DNA from: Acidobacteriota bacterium
GTDB lineage: Bacteria; Acidobacteriota; Terriglobia; Bryobacterales; Bryobacteraceae
Direction of reading: 5' to 3'
Assembly: GCA_026394055.1 (NCBI GenBank)
Contig: JAPKYZ010000072.1
Span: 1 to 39,707, forward strand
Length of the DNA: 39,707 bases
Of this stretch, positions 9,972 to 18,664 are shown piece by piece. Position numbers and translations under genes: made by a program. The notes under the pieces were generated by a model, which was not told the DNA's origin, searched no databases, and saw only the letters and a program-made list of their open reading frames with translations. Within the stretch, counting starts at the first letter, position 1. Every line of letters begins with the position of its first letter.

Positions 9972-10343
9972 TTAGGTTGAAACGATGACTTCGACCTCTG
10001 CTTTGTCCGAAGCCCCTGATACGAACGGGGCTATGATCTCGATCGTCTGGTGCTTTCCCCAGAAGTCTTCGGCAGTCTTCGCGATATAGCCTTGAACTTC
10101 GGTATCACCTAACCGTAGGCGGCACCGCTGGAACTCGATTGCTTCGCAACGACCCTTGTTTTGGACATGGTTGGGGAAGTGAAAGTCGGCCACGAAGTTA
10201 AGACTGCAATAGGAATCCAACCAGATATTGATCGTACCCGCGTGCACGGTATCATCGGCGAGCGTGGTTTTGATGCCGCACCAATCCCAAAGCTTACTCG
10301 CCTCGCCAACACCTGATCGAATTATTCCGCGAAGGGACGTCAT
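9972..10343 (-). CDS. Hypothetical protein (123 aa)
   Basis: No family recognised. The reading frame from the ATG at 10343 (a TTG at 10346 is also possible) gives a soluble protein with cysteines, aromatic residues and a Val/Glu-rich C-terminus (VEVIVST). No signal peptide or membrane segment is seen, and no good ribosome site precedes the start. GC content and codon usage are visibly lower than in the flanking genes, as for the divergent HicB-like gene, so this pair may be a recent arrival. It converges on the DUF1552 gene with only 21 nt between. It could be an immunity-like or restriction-accessory protein, but nothing in the sequence decides this. Confidence 0.55.
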   Translation of the reverse strand: MTSLRGIIRSGVGEASKLWDWCGIKTTLADDTVHAGTINIWLDSYCSLNFVADFHFPNHVQNKGRCEAIEFQRCRLRLGDTEVQGYIAKTAEDFWGKHQTIEIIAPFVSGASDKAEVEVIVST

Positions 10344-10422
10344 CAATGCTTGATTGTAGCGATCTTAGCGATTGGCAGTTGGCCTTGCTGACGACGGAAC
10401 TGCACTCTGATAGCCTCTGGGT

Positions 10423-10641
10423 ATGCACCTGACCGCCGTCTATCAGAAGACTGACGAATGGTACATCGCATGGGTCGAAGAGATCCGAGGCGTGAATACG
10501 CAAGGCAAGACCATGGAAGAAGCGCGCACGAATCTGAAAGAGGCGCTTCAACTCATATTGGAGTGTCTACGTGAAGAGGCTGCTTCGGAAACCGAAGGGG
10601 TGACGGTGGTGCGTGAAGCGCTCCCGATCACATTCCCATAG
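10423..10641 (+). CDS. Orphan HicB-family antitoxin-like protein
   Basis: A 72-aa protein with the compact HicB N-terminal fold: a beta strand (HLTAVYQKTDEWYIAWVEEI), a turn with GVNTQGKTMEEA, and an amphipathic helix (RTNLKEALQLILECLREE). HicB normally neutralises the HicA mRNA interferase. No HicA-like reading frame (about 60 aa with the double-stranded-RNA-binding fold) lies on either side: the divergent neighbour is a larger unrelated protein and 23 nt downstream the convergent oxidoreductase ends. It is therefore an orphan, perhaps a regulator or a relic. The gene sits in the lower-GC islet and shares a roughly 80-nt divergent intergenic region with the hypothetical gene. Confidence 0.8.
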   Translation: MHLTAVYQKTDEWYIAWVEEIRGVNTQGKTMEEARTNLKEALQLILECLREEAASETEGVTVVREALPITFP

Positions 10642-10664
10642 TCGCCGCCGACCGGCCTAAGTGC

Positions 10665-11873
10665 CTACCCCAGCATCACCCGCTGCTTCGCCCCATCCCA
10701 GTGGGCGATCTTGCCGCGGCGGTAGCTTTCGTTGCCCATGTAGCAGGCAACCACACCCGCCATGCCGAGCTCGGCGTCGCACCGCAGTGCCTCACCGGAC
10801 CGGATGGCGCGCATCAGGTTCTGGTGGTGCAGCTCCGTCCGTTCGCCGCCCGTCTTCTGGTGCACGATCATCTTCGCTTCGCCCTCAAACAGGCGCTGCG
10901 GCGTGATCGTGAAGCCCGTGTTCGTGAACTCGAGCGTTGCCTTGTGCCCGCGCAGCAGGTGCGCCACCTTGGTGTCGTTGGCCATCGATGAGATCAACTG
11001 CACAGTGAGGCCGCCGGGGTAGTCCAGCAGGAAGTTCAGCGTGTCCGGAATCTCGGCCTTCGATTGCGCAAACTCAAACTTGCCACCAAACCCCACGGCC
11101 TTTTCAGGAGCGGTCAATCCCAGCGCCTTGATGATGCGCGTGACGCGGTGGATAAACAGGTCGCTGGCGATGCCGCCGGAATAGTCCCAGTAGCGGCGCC
11201 AGTATTGGAAACGATCTGGGTCAAAGTCGTGCTTGCCCGCCGGGCCCAGCCAGCTCTTCCAGTCGAGATTCTCGCCGGGCTTTACGTCCGGGTCCATCTC
11301 GCCGGTCCAGAAGTCGTCACGGTGGTTGCGCGAATAGTCGATCTGCGCCAGCACTACCTTGCCCAGCGCGCCGTCCTTGACGTACTTGAAGGCCGTCTCG
11401 TAGCTGTCATCCGACATGCCCTGGACGCCCACCTGGAACTTCAGTTTGGGGTTAGCCTTCACCCGAGCCACTAGCTTCTTGGCTTGCTCCGGGTTCTGCG
11501 TCATCGGCTTTTCGCAGTAGACGTGCTTGCCCGCGGCCAGCGCATCCATCGCCATCTGGTAGTGCCAATGTTCCGGCGTCGCGATCAGGACATAGTCGAT
11601 GTCCTTGTCGCCCAGGATTGTCCGGTAATCTTTCACCGGCTTGCCGCCCGTGCGCTTCACCATCGCGTCCATACGCTTCTGGTAAACATCACAAACGGCG
11701 GTGATCTCAAAATTGTCTGATTCACGGATCGGCAGCAGGGAGGTGACATGGGAGTTCGCCATGCCGCCGCAACCGATCACACCAACGCGGAGCTTTTCAT
11801 TCGCTCCCAGGACTCTAGTGGCCGAGAGGGCCGTCATCGCGACGGCCCCCGTGAATTCGCGTCTGGTTACCAC
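10665..11873 (-). CDS. Gfo/Idh/MocA-family oxidoreductase with Tat signal
   Basis: A 402-aa NAD(P)-dependent oxidoreductase. A twin-arginine motif (RREFTGAVA) opens the protein, as is common for secreted members of this family that carry their cofactor through the Tat system. The Rossmann motif is [12 protein letters not shown] (about 31-42); the conserved EKP catalytic lysine is in [13 protein letters not shown] (K122); the C-terminal half is the alpha/beta sheet domain that shapes substrate specificity. The start overlaps the last 7 nt of the upstream TonB receptor gene, so translation is probably coupled and the oxidoreductase may process the imported ligand, most likely a sugar, inositol or derivative. 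The specific substrate is not determinable. Confidence 0.92.
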   Translation of the reverse strand: MVTRREFTGAVAMTALSATRVLGANEKLRVGVIGCGGMANSHVTSLLPIRESDNFEITAVCDVYQKRMDAMVKRTGGKPVKDYRTILGDKDIDYVLIATPEHWHYQMAMDALAAGKHVYCEKPMTQNPEQAKKLVARVKANPKLKFQVGVQGMSDDSYETAFKYVKDGALGKVVLAQIDYSRNHRDDFWTGEMDPDVKPGENLDWKSWLGPAGKHDFDPDRFQYWRRYWDYSGGIASDLFIHRVTRIIKALGLTAPEKAVGFGGKFEFAQSKAEIPDTLNFLLDYPGGLTVQLISSMANDTKVAHLLRGHKATLEFTNTGFTITPQRLFEGEAKMIVHQKTGGERTELHHQNLMRAIRSGEALRCDAELGMAGVVACYMGNESYRRGKIAHWDGAKQRVMLG

Positions 11874-14800
11874 AGGAACTTCAAACCAAACTGAATCTGC
11901 CGCATCGGTGACACCAGGCTGGTGATGGCGCCGGGGCCGCGGACTTGGCCGGTCTGTGACGGGTAGTCGATCCCGCCCGAAGCGTTGCGGACCGGCAGAT
12001 AGCTGCCGCCCGTGTTCAGCGTCCCGTTCGGCCGCGCGAACTGCGGCGTGTTGAACAGGTTGTACATCTCGGCGCGGAACTGCATCTTGAACCGCTCGGT
12101 GATGGTGAAGTTCTTGAAGGCCGAGAAGTCAATGATCTTGGCTCCGGGACCTTCGAGAACGCCCATGCCGGAGTTGCCGTAACGGCAGAGCTCGGGCAGG
12201 GCGGTGTTCTGGCAGCTGACCAGCTTGAAGTCGTTCGGGTTGAACCACTGGTTCACCGTCGGGTTGGAGATGCTGCCGATGCCCACCCGGTCCGGCCGGA
12301 TGGTGACGTTGGCGGTGTTGGTGATGGCGCCCTGCGTCACGGTGAAGGGGAAGCCCGTGCGCATGGTGATGACACCGTTGGTCTGCCAGCCGCCCAGCAC
12401 GTTCTTGGTGAAGGCGTTGCCGTTCTTGAAGAAGGGCAGCTCGTAGACGAAGTTCGACACCACGTTGTGCGTGACGTCGAAGCCAACGCGGCCCTTGTCC
12501 GCCGCGCGGTTGCGCGGGTTCTGGTAAGCGTTCGGGTTGTAGCCGTCACCTTCGTTGCGGCCGTAGCCTTCCATCAGCGTCTTGGAATAGGTGTGCGCGA
12601 TGGTGAACGAGAAGCCGTTGCGGAAGCGCTTCTGCAGCGTCATCTGCAGGCCGTGATACCAGGAGTTGCCGCCCGAATCGAGGAAGCGCAGGCGGGTGAG
12701 CGGACGGAGCGTGCCGTCGTCCGAAATGAACTGGTACGGACGGCGCGACTGCAGCGTGGAGGTAGCCGTATTGAAGCCCGGGTCCGGCGAGTTGGCTTCC
12801 ACCGTATTGTCCAAGTGGCTGGTCTTCGATCCGACGTAGCCGACGTTCAAGGACATATCCCAGGGCAAGCGGCGCTGGACATCCAAGCTCCACTGGTTCA
12901 CCTGCGGTTGGAAGTTGTCGGTGTTCAACACGTTGGCGCTGACGGCCGAGGACCGGTTGATGGCCCCGAACGGGTTGGCGAACGTGTAGGGCGACGCCGG
13001 GTTCACCAGCACGTTGTTCGAGGCGTCGTTCGAGAAGTTCGAAGATCCCGACAACGGCGGATTCAGGTTCAGAATCGTGTAGTTGTTCAGCTGGTGGACG
13101 TTGTAGAAGATGCCGTAGCCAGCACGGAGAACCCAGCTATCGCTGGCGCGGTAGGCCAGGCCGATGCGCGGCATGAACAACGTCTTCTGCGGCTGATAGA
13201 AGTCGTATTGGGTGCGGATCTTGTCCGGAACATAGGTCCAGACATTGTTCCGCCGCTCGGCGCTGCGCCACAGGCCCTGCACGTCGTTGGCGGCGGTGTT
13301 GTATTCGTAGCGCATGCCGATGTTGACCGTCAGCTTGCGGGAAACCTTCCAGTCGTCGGTGACATAGAAGCCCACGCGATTCTGGAGCACATCGGTCAGC
13401 GGCAGCCCTTCCGGCGTATCGGTGGAGGAAGGCAGACCCAGCATGAATTGCGCGAAGCTGTGGCCCGTGACGTTGCCCGTGAACGAGAAAGCGCCGCGCG
13501 GGACATTGGCCGCACCGCGGAACAGCGTCACGCGGCGGTATTCGCCACCGACCTTGACGTTGTGCGAGGAGAAGCTCAAGTTCAAGCTGCTGGAGATCTG
13601 GTGCAGTTTGTTATCGTCAAAGCCGTTGCCGCCATCGCGTTCCGAAAGGCTCTGCAGACCGTTGGCCAGATTGATCGAGGGCAATCCGGTTTCGCGCTTC
13701 GTCAGCGGGCGGTTGCCATCGTTCACGACGCGGAAGCCGTCCATGCCGATCGCGGCCAGGTTGAAATCCGTATTGGCGCGCGGGTTGAAGCTGTCATCCT
13801 TGGAACGGGTGAAGCCATAGCGGCTTTCGAGCACGGCCGACGGCGAGAACACATGGATCCATTGGAGGGCCAGGTTGTCATTGCGGCCCAGCACCAGGTA
13901 GGTGAACTGCGGCGTCGCACCGGGCACCTGCAGCCAGTCCACCGAATTGGTGGCATAGCGGCCCATGATCTTGTCCTTGGTGGAGAAGCTGTGGTCGATC
14001 TTGACGTAGTACTGGTTGTCGTTGATCGCGTCCGTGCCGACGCCGGTGTAGTTGAAGCCGGCCTGGGGGTTGGCCACCGCCACTTGGGGCTTCTCAAAGT
14101 AGCTCAGCAAGGATTTGGCCGTGTTGCTGATCCGGTTGGCGGGCAGGATGTTGCCGGCAAAGGGCGTCCGGGCGGCGCCGCTCAGCGGGTCCACCAGCTG
14201 AACCGGCGAGGCAATGCGGAGCAGTTGGCTGAAGTCGCCATTGCGGAACTCATCCGTGGGATAAAGCGCTGATGACGCGGCACCGGGCAGACGGCGGCGG
14301 CGGCCCTCATAGTCGAACATGAAGAACGTCTTGTCCTTGCCGTTGTACAGCTTCGGGATCAGCACCGGTCCGTTCAACACGGCACCGAACTGGTTCTGGC
14401 GGATGCCCTGCTTGGCCAACCGCGTGGAGGAGGTATTGAAGTAGTTCTGGAAGTAGTTTTCGGCGTCGAACTTGTCGTTGCGCAGGAACTCAAAGGCCGA
14501 CCCGTGCAGGTCATTCGTGCCGGAGCGCATCACCATGATCAGCTGCGCGCCGGAGTTAAAGCCGTACTCAGCCGAATAGCTTCCGGTCAGCACCTTCACT
14601 TCTTCAATCGCTTCGGGCGAGGGCGCAAACGGCACCGTGTTGACACGGGCCTCAGTGGCCACCACGCCATCGAGCGTCGCGTTCTGGCTGGTTTCACGCT
14701 GGCCGTTGGCGACGATGGCGATGGCCTGGCCCGGAATCGGGATGCCGCCGCCAGTACCGCTCTGTCCGTCCAACCCGCCGCGGCTCCCGAACATCACACC

Positions 14801-15262
14801 CGCTTGCAGTACGGCTAAATTGCCGACGTTGCGGCCGTTGATCGGCAGTTCGACAATACGCCGTTGTTCGATGACGTCGCCAATCGAAGATTCATCGGTT
14901 TTCAGCGTCGAGGCGGCACCGGTCACTTCGATTTTTTCGGAAACTTGGCCCACCTGCATCGTGAAGTCCACGCGCAGCTTTTCATTGATCTGCAATTGCA
15001 GGCCCGTCCGGCTGGCCGTCTTGAAGCCCGCGCTTTCCACCGCCACGGAGTACTCACCGATGTCGAGCAGCGGGAAGCTGTAGTCACCCGTCGAGGTGGT
15101 CATGTCTTCACGTTTGGCACCCGTGCGGGTCTGTGTGGCAATCACCTTGGCGCCGACAACAGCGGCACCCGAGGGATCAATTACGGTTCCGACGATCGAG
15201 GTCGAGGTGGTCTGGGCGAACGACATGCCCGCCAGACCAAAAAGAACGAATAGACGCTTCAT
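11867..15262 (-). CDS. Oar-like TonB-dependent receptor with carboxypeptidase-regulatory domain
   Basis: A 1131-aa outer-membrane receptor. The start at 15262 has GGGAGG six nt upstream and a short signal peptide ([17 protein letters not shown]). The carboxypeptidase-regulatory domain spans about 20-105 ([16 protein letters not shown]), the plug about 110-235 ([19 protein letters not shown]), and the barrel runs to an aromatic end (QFGLKFLW). It is a paralogue of the receptor at 373-3786. Its last 7 nt overlap the Gfo/Idh/MocA gene, forming a receptor-enzyme pair. rsmE lies upstream on the same strand with an 81-nt gap, so the receptor may have its own promoter, though I see no convincing one. 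Confidence 0.93.
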   Translation of the reverse strand: MKRLFVLFGLAGMSFAQTTSTSIVGTVIDPSGAAVVGAKVIATQTRTGAKREDMTTSTGDYSFPLLDIGEYSVAVESAGFKTASRTGLQLQINEKLRVDFTMQVGQVSEKIEVTGAASTLKTDESSIGDVIEQRRIVELPINGRNVGNLAVLQAGVMFGSRGGLDGQSGTGGGIPIPGQAIAIVANGQRETSQNATLDGVVATEARVNTVPFAPSPEAIEEVKVLTGSYSAEYGFNSGAQLIMVMRSGTNDLHGSAFEFLRNDKFDAENYFQNYFNTSSTRLAKQGIRQNQFGAVLNGPVLIPKLYNGKDKTFFMFDYEGRRRRLPGAASSALYPTDEFRNGDFSQLLRIASPVQLVDPLSGAARTPFAGNILPANRISNTAKSLLSYFEKPQVAVANPQAGFNYTGVGTDAINDNQYYVKIDHSFSTKDKIMGRYATNSVDWLQVPGATPQFTYLVLGRNDNLALQWIHVFSPSAVLESRYGFTRSKDDSFNPRANTDFNLAAIGMDGFRVVNDGNRPLTKRETGLPSINLANGLQSLSERDGGNGFDDNKLHQISSSLNLSFSSHNVKVGGEYRRVTLFRGAANVPRGAFSFTGNVTGHSFAQFMLGLPSSTDTPEGLPLTDVLQNRVGFYVTDDWKVSRKLTVNIGMRYEYNTAANDVQGLWRSAERRNNVWTYVPDKIRTQYDFYQPQKTLFMPRIGLAYRASDSWVLRAGYGIFYNVHQLNNYTILNLNPPLSGSSNFSNDASNNVLVNPASPYTFANPFGAINRSSAVSANVLNTDNFQPQVNQWSLDVQRRLPWDMSLNVGYVGSKTSHLDNTVEANSPDPGFNTATSTLQSRRPYQFISDDGTLRPLTRLRFLDSGGNSWYHGLQMTLQKRFRNGFSFTIAHTYSKTLMEGYGRNEGDGYNPNAYQNPRNRAADKGRVGFDVTHNVVSNFVYELPFFKNGNAFTKNVLGGWQTNGVITMRTGFPFTVTQGAITNTANVTIRPDRVGIGSISNPTVNQWFNPNDFKLVSCQNTALPELCRYGNSGMGVLEGPGAKIIDFSAFKNFTITERFKMQFRAEMYNLFNTPQFARPNGTLNTGGSYLPVRNASGGIDYPSQTGQVRGPGAITSLVSPMRQIQFGLKFLW

Positions 15263-15343
15263 GAAAAGCCTCCCAAAGTATTCAGTTGATGTTAACTATA
15301 TCAATCCTCCCCATCGGATGGAGAGATTGTTTCCAGTAGAGGG

Positions 15344-16054
15344 TTAAATGCGGGTTTGCGCGACAGCGCTCAAAACAGCCAGGGCCGACATCGCGGCGGT
15401 TTCCGCCCGGAGCACGTGGGCGCCCAAGGAGACCGGCTGCCAGGACACCAAAGCCGCCTGCCGCTCCGCCTCCGTCCAGCCGCCTTCCGGACCCACCAGG
15501 ATCGCCACGCTGCCCGGCTGGGTGGCCGCATTCACCAAGGGCGTTCCGCCCGCCTCATCCGCGAATAGGCGGACCTCCGCCGGAACTTCAAGCGCCTGCT
15601 TGAAGTTCACCGGCTCCACGATCTCCGGCCGCCGGACGCGCCGGGATTGCTGCGAGGATTCGAGCAGGATCTTCCGCCACCGCTCCATCCGCTTGGCCGC
15701 CGCCCGGTCCAGGCCCGGCTCGGTGCGCGCCGCCAGCACCGGCACAATCTGCGCCACCCCCAGTTCGGTCACCTTTTCCAGCATCCATTCAAAGTGATCG
15801 AACTTGATCAGCGCCGCGCACAGCGTGATGGCGGCACCGGGCTCGGGCACCGGCAGCTTTTCAGTGATACGAAAAACCACCCGCCCTTTGTGGGCTTCCT
15901 CCACCTCGGCCAGGTAGAGCGATTCATTGTCTGAGATCTGGTAGATCTGCCCCGGTTCCACCCGCAATACCCGGGTGAGGTGCTTAGCGTCGTCGCCTTC
16001 CAGCGCCGCCGCGCCCCGGTGTACTGCCGGGACGTGAAAAAGCCTACGTGCCAT
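15344..16054 (-). CDS. rsmE: 16S rRNA (uracil1498-N3)-methyltransferase RsmE
   Basis: A 236-aa SPOUT-class methyltransferase that methylates N3 of U1498 in 16S rRNA. The N-terminal PUA-like domain carries HLTRVLRVEPGQ (about 25-36). The knotted SAM-binding domain shows LVGPEGGWTEAE (GPEGG 188-192) and the trefoil-knot motif SLGAHVLRAETA (209-220). The length is normal. It is divergent from the S8 protease gene, with 107 nt between the start codons. In many bacteria rsmE lies next to prmA; no prmA is seen here. Confidence 0.95.
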   Translation of the reverse strand: MARRLFHVPAVHRGAAALEGDDAKHLTRVLRVEPGQIYQISDNESLYLAEVEEAHKGRVVFRITEKLPVPEPGAAITLCAALIKFDHFEWMLEKVTELGVAQIVPVLAARTEPGLDRAAAKRMERWRKILLESSQQSRRVRRPEIVEPVNFKQALEVPAEVRLFADEAGGTPLVNAATQPGSVAILVGPEGGWTEAERQAALVSWQPVSLGAHVLRAETAAMSALAVLSAVAQTRI

Positions 16055-16161
16055 GCCCGATTATTGCGCGATCCGCCTCACCGTTTGCGCGATTGGGGTA
16101 GGATCAATCCAAGCACAAATGTGCGACGGAGTTTCACCCAAGCAAGGAGCGGGAGCACCTC

Positions 16162-18393
16162 ATGGCCGGCAGCGAGATTCAGATTGACGATTTGAAGCCC
16201 CTCGATCTGGGCATTTTGGAGGCCATGGATCCGCGCCTGCAGCGCATGGTGATGCGGCAGAACCAGGGCGACGCCAAGACCGCCGGCACCTCCACCAGCG
16301 CTGATGAAGTGGTGGTGGTGGCGAAGGTGACCGATCTGGCGGCCTGGGAAGCGCTCAGCGAAGTCCGGACGGGCCTGTCGATCCCGGGCGACGACTACAC
16401 CATTGTCACCGCGCGCGTGCCGATCTCGCGGCTGGAAGCGCTCCGTATTCTCCCGTTTGTGGTCAGCTTGAAGCTCTCGCGCCCGGTGACCTCGTCGCTG
16501 GACGCCACCACCCGGGAGACCGGCGCCGCCGCCTTACCCGCGGGAAGCTTGGCGGCGGGCGGCAGCGGTGTCCTGGTGGGCATCATCGACTTTGGCTGCG
16601 ACTTTGCCCATCGCAACTTCCGCCGCGCCGACGGCACCACCCGGTTCAAGGCCATCTGGGATCAGAATGCCGCGCCCACCGCGGCCAGTCCGTTCGGGTT
16701 CGGCCACGTCTATTCACCGGCCGAGATCAACGCCGCGCTGAAGGCCGCCGACCCGTACGTCATGTTGGGTTATGGCCCGCCACCGGATTCGGGCGGCAGC
16801 AAGGGGACCCACGGCACCCACGTCACCGATATCGCGGCGGGCAACGGCTTGGGGTCGGGCATCCCTGGGTGCGCTCCGCAGGCGGATCTGATTTTTGTGG
16901 AGCTGGCCGCCGACGATGTGCCTTGGAGCGGGCCGGACACGGTGGGCAAATCTTTTGGTGACTCCGTCCAACTGCTCGAAGCCGTGCAGTGGATCTTTGA
17001 CCAGGCCGGCGATCAGGCCTGCGTGATCAATGCCAGCTTGGGTACCAACGGAGGACCGCACGATGGCACTTCGCTGGTCGAAATCGGTCTTGACCGGCTG
17101 CTGAAGCAGAAGCCCGGCCGGGCCATGGTGATCGCGGCGTCCAACTCCTTTGCCGATGGCATCCATGCCGCCGGTACCGTGCCCCCCGGCGGCAGCGCGG
17201 ACGTCAAGTTCGTCGTCGGCCAGCAGGACCCCACCGGCAACGAACTGGAGTTCTGGTACGCCGGGGCGGACCGCTTCACCGCCCAGTTGATCAGCCCCGA
17301 CGGCCGCCCGCTGCTCCAGGCCGCTCCCGGCACGTCTCAAGCCCTGAAAGGGCCGGATGGCAAAGCGGCTGTGCTGCTGGTGAACCGCCTGGACGACCCC
17401 AACAATCACGACAACACCATCGGCCTGTTCCTTGAATCCAACATGCCGGCGGGCACGTGGACCGTGCGGTTAACCGGCAACACCGTGGCCAACGGCCAGT
17501 TTCACGCCTGGATCGAACGCGACGACCGGGGCCAATCCCGCTTTGCGGCGCCCAACGACAATTCACAAACCCTGGGGTCCATCTCCTGCGGCCATGAAAC
17601 CATCGTCGTCGGCAGCTATGACGCCCACAAGGCAGCTGTGCCGCTGTCGTTTTTCTCCAGCTCCGGACCGACGCGCGACGGACGGCAGAAGCCGGAAGTC
17701 TCGGCACCGGGGCACGACGTGCTGGCGGCCTGGTCCCGCACTGGCACCAAGGTGACCCGCAAAAGCGGCACCAGCATGGCCTCCCCGGCGGTTGCCGGCT
17801 GCGTCGCGCTGGTGATGGCGGAAGCGGCGAAGCGGAGCAAGAAGCTTACGGTGGGGGATCTGCGGAGCTTGGTGATTGGTACCGCCCGCCAGAATCCCCC
17901 CGCCAGCGGTGGTTGGGACCCGCGCTACGGCCACGGACGCATCGCCCCGGCGGTAATGATGGGCCAAGTGGCAGCGGCCAATCCCGTCGCTCCGCCAAAG
18001 CCGCCCGCCAGGCCAGCCAAGCCCCCCAAGCCCGCCAAGCCCGCCAAGAAGGTGGCGGCGAAGGTACCGGCCAAGGCGCCCGCCAAGGCTCCACCGGCGA
18101 AGAAGACGCCCGCCGCTCCCGCCAAGAAAGAGACGGCGGAGGCTTCCGTTGGAAGTACTCCCGTCCGCCGGAAGACCGTCGCGCGCGCCCTGTCCTACGG
18201 CCCAACGAGTCCCAAGCCCACCCCCGCCAAGGGTGGCGCTCAGAAGAAGGCCCTCAAGCAGGGAGCCGCACCGGCCAAGGCGGTCAAGAAAGCTGCCGCA
18301 CCGGCCAAAAAGGTCTCCGGAAAATCGGCCCCGCCCGTCGCCGCCGGACGCCGGATCCCCACCTTTAAGCCCGGTAAGGAATCGATCCGGTAA
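16162..18393 (+). CDS. S8 subtilisin-like serine protease with basic Lys/Ala/Pro tail
   Basis: A 743-aa subtilase. The start has GGGAG seven nt upstream. No signal peptide is visible, so it appears cytoplasmic or non-classically released. Residues about 45-115 form an I9-like prodomain (VVVVAKVTDLAAWEAL, then VTARVPISRLEALRILPFVV). The catalytic domain has Asp143 (GIIDFGCDFAHRNF), His217 (GTHGTHVTD) and Ser538 (SGTSMASPAVAG); an Asn in AASNSF probably forms the oxyanion hole. An insertion of about 140 residues (roughly 345-470) between His and Ser resembles a beta-sandwich/PA-like region. After about residue 610 the protein becomes a low-complexity Lys/Ala/Pro tail of about 130 residues like histone H1 or AlgP. 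The stop overlaps the next ATG (TAATG), coupling it to a small prodomain-like protein. Confidence 0.92.
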   Translation: MAGSEIQIDDLKPLDLGILEAMDPRLQRMVMRQNQGDAKTAGTSTSADEVVVVAKVTDLAAWEALSEVRTGLSIPGDDYTIVTARVPISRLEALRILPFVVSLKLSRPVTSSLDATTRETGAAALPAGSLAAGGSGVLVGIIDFGCDFAHRNFRRADGTTRFKAIWDQNAAPTAASPFGFGHVYSPAEINAALKAADPYVMLGYGPPPDSGGSKGTHGTHVTDIAAGNGLGSGIPGCAPQADLIFVELAADDVPWSGPDTVGKSFGDSVQLLEAVQWIFDQAGDQACVINASLGTNGGPHDGTSLVEIGLDRLLKQKPGRAMVIAASNSFADGIHAAGTVPPGGSADVKFVVGQQDPTGNELEFWYAGADRFTAQLISPDGRPLLQAAPGTSQALKGPDGKAAVLLVNRLDDPNNHDNTIGLFLESNMPAGTWTVRLTGNTVANGQFHAWIERDDRGQSRFAAPNDNSQTLGSISCGHETIVVGSYDAHKAAVPLSFFSSSGPTRDGRQKPEVSAPGHDVLAAWSRTGTKVTRKSGTSMASPAVAGCVALVMAEAAKRSKKLTVGDLRSLVIGTARQNPPASGGWDPRYGHGRIAPAVMMGQVAAANPVAPPKPPARPAKPPKPAKPAKKVAAKVPAKAPAKAPPAKKTPAAPAKKETAEASVGSTPVRRKTVARALSYGPTSPKPTPAKGGAQKKALKQGAAPAKAVKKAAAPAKKVSGKSAPPVAAGRRIPTFKPGKESIR

Positions 18394-18584
18394 TGCCGGG
18401 CGAACAGAAGGCCATCATTCGCGTCACCGAAGAGGGCTACGTGCCCCCGGGCGTCACCGTGCGCGCCCGCATCGATGCCACGCTCTTCACCGCCTCGTTT
18501 CCGGAAGAACTGCTCGCCACACTGGAGCAAGACGCGAAGGTAGCCTCGGTGGAAGTCTCAAAGCGGCTGAGCCAGATCGACTAA
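18393..18584 (+). CDS. Small protein resembling a stand-alone subtilisin prodomain/inhibitor
   Basis: A 63-aa protein starting at the ATG that overlaps the protease stop in TAATG. It is alpha/beta, with no signal peptide. Its second half (FTASFPEELLATLEQ, then VASVEVSKRLSQ) aligns with the protease's own N-terminal region (VTARVPISRLEALRI, then VVSLKLSRPV): same strand-helix-strand spacing, with shared T-A-x-x-P, L-x-x-L and V-x-S-x-x-x-S positions. In I9/subtilisin-propeptide domains this corresponds to the last helix and the strand that docks on the protease. I infer a free chaperone or inhibitor of the adjacent protease. An unrelated small beta protein cannot be excluded from 63 residues. 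Confidence 0.7.
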   Translation: MPGEQKAIIRVTEEGYVPPGVTVRARIDATLFTASFPEELLATLEQDAKVASVEVSKRLSQID

Positions 18585-18593
18585 GCCCTCAAA

Positions 18594-18632
18594 CGCTGAC
18601 TCCGAGCCGCGACCAGCCCGAGCGGAGTCCAG
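18594..18632. terminator. Possible hairpin between convergent genes
   Basis: GACTCCG (18598-18604) pairs with CGGAGTC (18623-18629) in the 80-nt gap between the small protease partner and the convergent barrel protein. There is no T-run on either side, so it is a weak terminator candidate only. Confidence 0.3.
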
Positions 18633-18664
18633 CCGTCTAGCAGAAAGCCAAAAAGGGCAGGGAT

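Noticed and set aside
12467..14272. A 601-codon plus-strand open frame opposite the second TonB receptor
   Set aside because: Same reason: an antisense shadow in high-GC sequence, without family signals.
16055..16161. Promoter for the S8 protease (TTGGGG ... CAAATG, 17-bp spacing)
   Set aside because: The -10 match is poor and no better pair was found, so I did not list it.
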